64,000 nt of DNA. Source: DASZBX01 sp035943635. GTDB lineage: Bacteria; Actinomycetota; Actinomycetes; Streptomycetales; Catenulisporaceae. The notes beneath the pieces were generated by a model that did no database searches, had not been told where the DNA came from, and saw only the letters and a program-made list of their open reading frames with translations. Each line of letters begins with the position of its first letter. Position 1 is the stretch's first letter. This document shows positions 63,186-64,000 of this stretch, piece by piece. The stretch spans positions 1 to 64,000 of the forward strand of contig DASZBX010000028.1 of assembly GCA_035943635.1 (NCBI GenBank), written 5' to 3'. The position numbers and the translations under genes are program-made.

Positions 63186-64000
63186 GTTCGATTTCGCAGT
63201 CTTCGGCTGCGTCCGTGGCTCTGCCCGATCGCGGGCCGGGCTTGACGGGCACTGATCCGCTGCTCGTTGTGCAGGATCTCGATGTCACGTTCGCGACCGG
63301 CGTCGGCCCGGTCCATGCGGTCCGCGGCGTGTCGTTCGAGCTGGCCGAGGGTCGTTGCCTGGCCATCGTTGGCGAGTCCGGCTCGGGGAAGAGCGTCACA
63401 GCCCGGACTCTGGTCGGTCTGACCGGCGGTCGTTCGACGGTCCGGGCCACCCGGATCTCCTTCGACGGCCGCGACCTGACGGCGCTGAGTGAGACCCCGT
63501 GGCGCGCCGTCCGCGGCCGGGAGATCGGGCTGGTGTTCCAGGACGCGCTGGTGTCGCTGGACCCGCTGCGTACGGTGGGCGCGGAGGTTGCCGAACCGTT
63601 GCGTACTCACCATACGGTCAATCGGGCCGAAGTGCCGGCCGAGGTTCTTTCGCTGTTGACGAAGGTCGGCATCCCCGACCCGGAACGTCGCGCGGAACAG
63701 TATCCGCACCAGCTGTCCGGCGGACTGCGGCAACGGGCCCTGATCGCCTCCGCCATCGCCGCCGAACCGCGCCTGATCCTGGCCGACGAACCGACCACGG
63801 CCCTGGACGTCACGGTCCAGGCGCAGATCTTGGAGCTGCTGGAGCACCTGAAGCAGGATGGTTCGGCGTTGCTGCTGATCAGTCATGACTTGGCGGTGGT
63901 GGCCCGGCTGGCGGATCGGATTGCGGTCATGTACGCGGGGCTGATCGTCGAACAGGGGCCCGCTGAAGAGATTCTGGCCGATCCGCAGCATCCGTATACC
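63182..64000 (+). CDS. ABC transporter ATP-binding protein (DppD/OppD-like), partial
   Basis: The frame opens at an ATG overlapping the permease stop (ATGA) and runs to the window end, giving 273 residues without a stop. It shows Walker A GESGSGKS, Q-loop VFQD, signature LSGGLRQRALIA, Walker B LILADEPTTALDV and the switch His in LISHDLAVV. It ends within the oligopeptide-type C-terminal region (LADPQHPYT). It energises the importer formed with the preceding three genes. The rest of the gene, and perhaps a second ATPase, lie beyond the window. Confidence 0.93.
   Translation, partial: MSSISQSSAASVALPDRGPGLTGTDPLLVVQDLDVTFATGVGPVHAVRGVSFELAEGRCLAIVGESGSGKSVTARTLVGLTGGRSTVRATRISFDGRDLTALSETPWRAVRGREIGLVFQDALVSLDPLRTVGAEVAEPLRTHHTVNRAEVPAEVLSLLTKVGIPDPERRAEQYPHQLSGGLRQRALIASAIAAEPRLILADEPTTALDVTVQAQILELLEHLKQDGSALLLISHDLAVVARLADRIAVMYAGLIVEQGPAEEILADPQHPYT

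Noticed and set aside
1..64000. CRISPR arrays, tRNA or rRNA genes, transposases, integrase/att sites
   Set aside because: I looked for regularly spaced repeats, cloverleaf or rRNA words and transposase motifs by eye and saw none; a covariance-model or IS search would be needed to exclude small or degenerate ones.

Overview
The window is about 70% or more G+C, uses GTG starts often, and carries Ser/Thr kinases, LAL-type LuxR regulators and ROK/XRE/GntR/WYL regulators. This points to a filamentous or mycelial actinomycete (Streptomyces/Catenulispora-like). The genus is inference; there is no rRNA or tRNA in view to settle it.

Layout. (a) 1-9.9 kb, accessory genes: a secreted CBM6-type protein cut by the window edge, an F420-type LLM oxidoreductase, a transmembrane Ser/Thr kinase, a divergent XRE regulator/SDR pair, then a graveyard of three decayed genes (WYL regulator, CBM2 glycoside hydrolase, saccharopine-dehydrogenase-like), followed by a Gfo/Idh/MocA oxidoreductase, a GPP34 protein and an orphan. 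(b) 9.9-15.6 kb: an AceE-like E1 divergent from an Lrp/AsnC regulator, a VOC dioxygenase-like gene, a flavin-monooxygenase remnant with a large internal deletion, and an FCD-type GntR regulator. These genes share a TGATAACA-like motif. (c) 15.6-24.6 kb: a tail-anchored kinase, a DrrAB-like ABC exporter, a ROK regulator divergent from a GRP-family sugar transporter preceded by a 29-aa coupled ORF, and a lower-GC LRR-Roco GTPase interrupted by an in-frame amber codon.

(d) 24.9-64 kb is the main object: a modular type I polyketide locus. A 33-residue leader peptide ending in ASALCR precedes a LAL regulator (25214-28165). Four PKS genes follow (28276-57501). They encode a KSQ loading module and five extension modules ending in a thioesterase. 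Domain order is KSQ-AT(mm)-ACP / KS-AT(mal)-DH-ER-KR-ACP | KS-AT(mal)-KR-ACP | KS-AT(mal)-DH-KR-ACP / KS-AT(mm)-ACP | KS-AT(mal)-DH-KR-ACP-TE. Co-linear reading gives a C14 chain, 9-hydroxy-4-methyl-5-oxo-trideca-2,6-dienoyl (predicted, not known). An SDR and two SnoaL-like proteins follow and could reduce or cyclise it. A Dpp/Opp-type ABC system (SBP, two permeases, ATPase cut by the window end) closes the window.

A tandem TAGGGG repeat with exact 10-bp period occurs both before the first PKS gene and before the ABC transporter. This suggests that the LAL regulator controls both units. The most unusual items are this shared operator, the leader peptide before a PKS activator, the stop-interrupted Roco gene, and near-identical AT DNA in modules 3 and 5.
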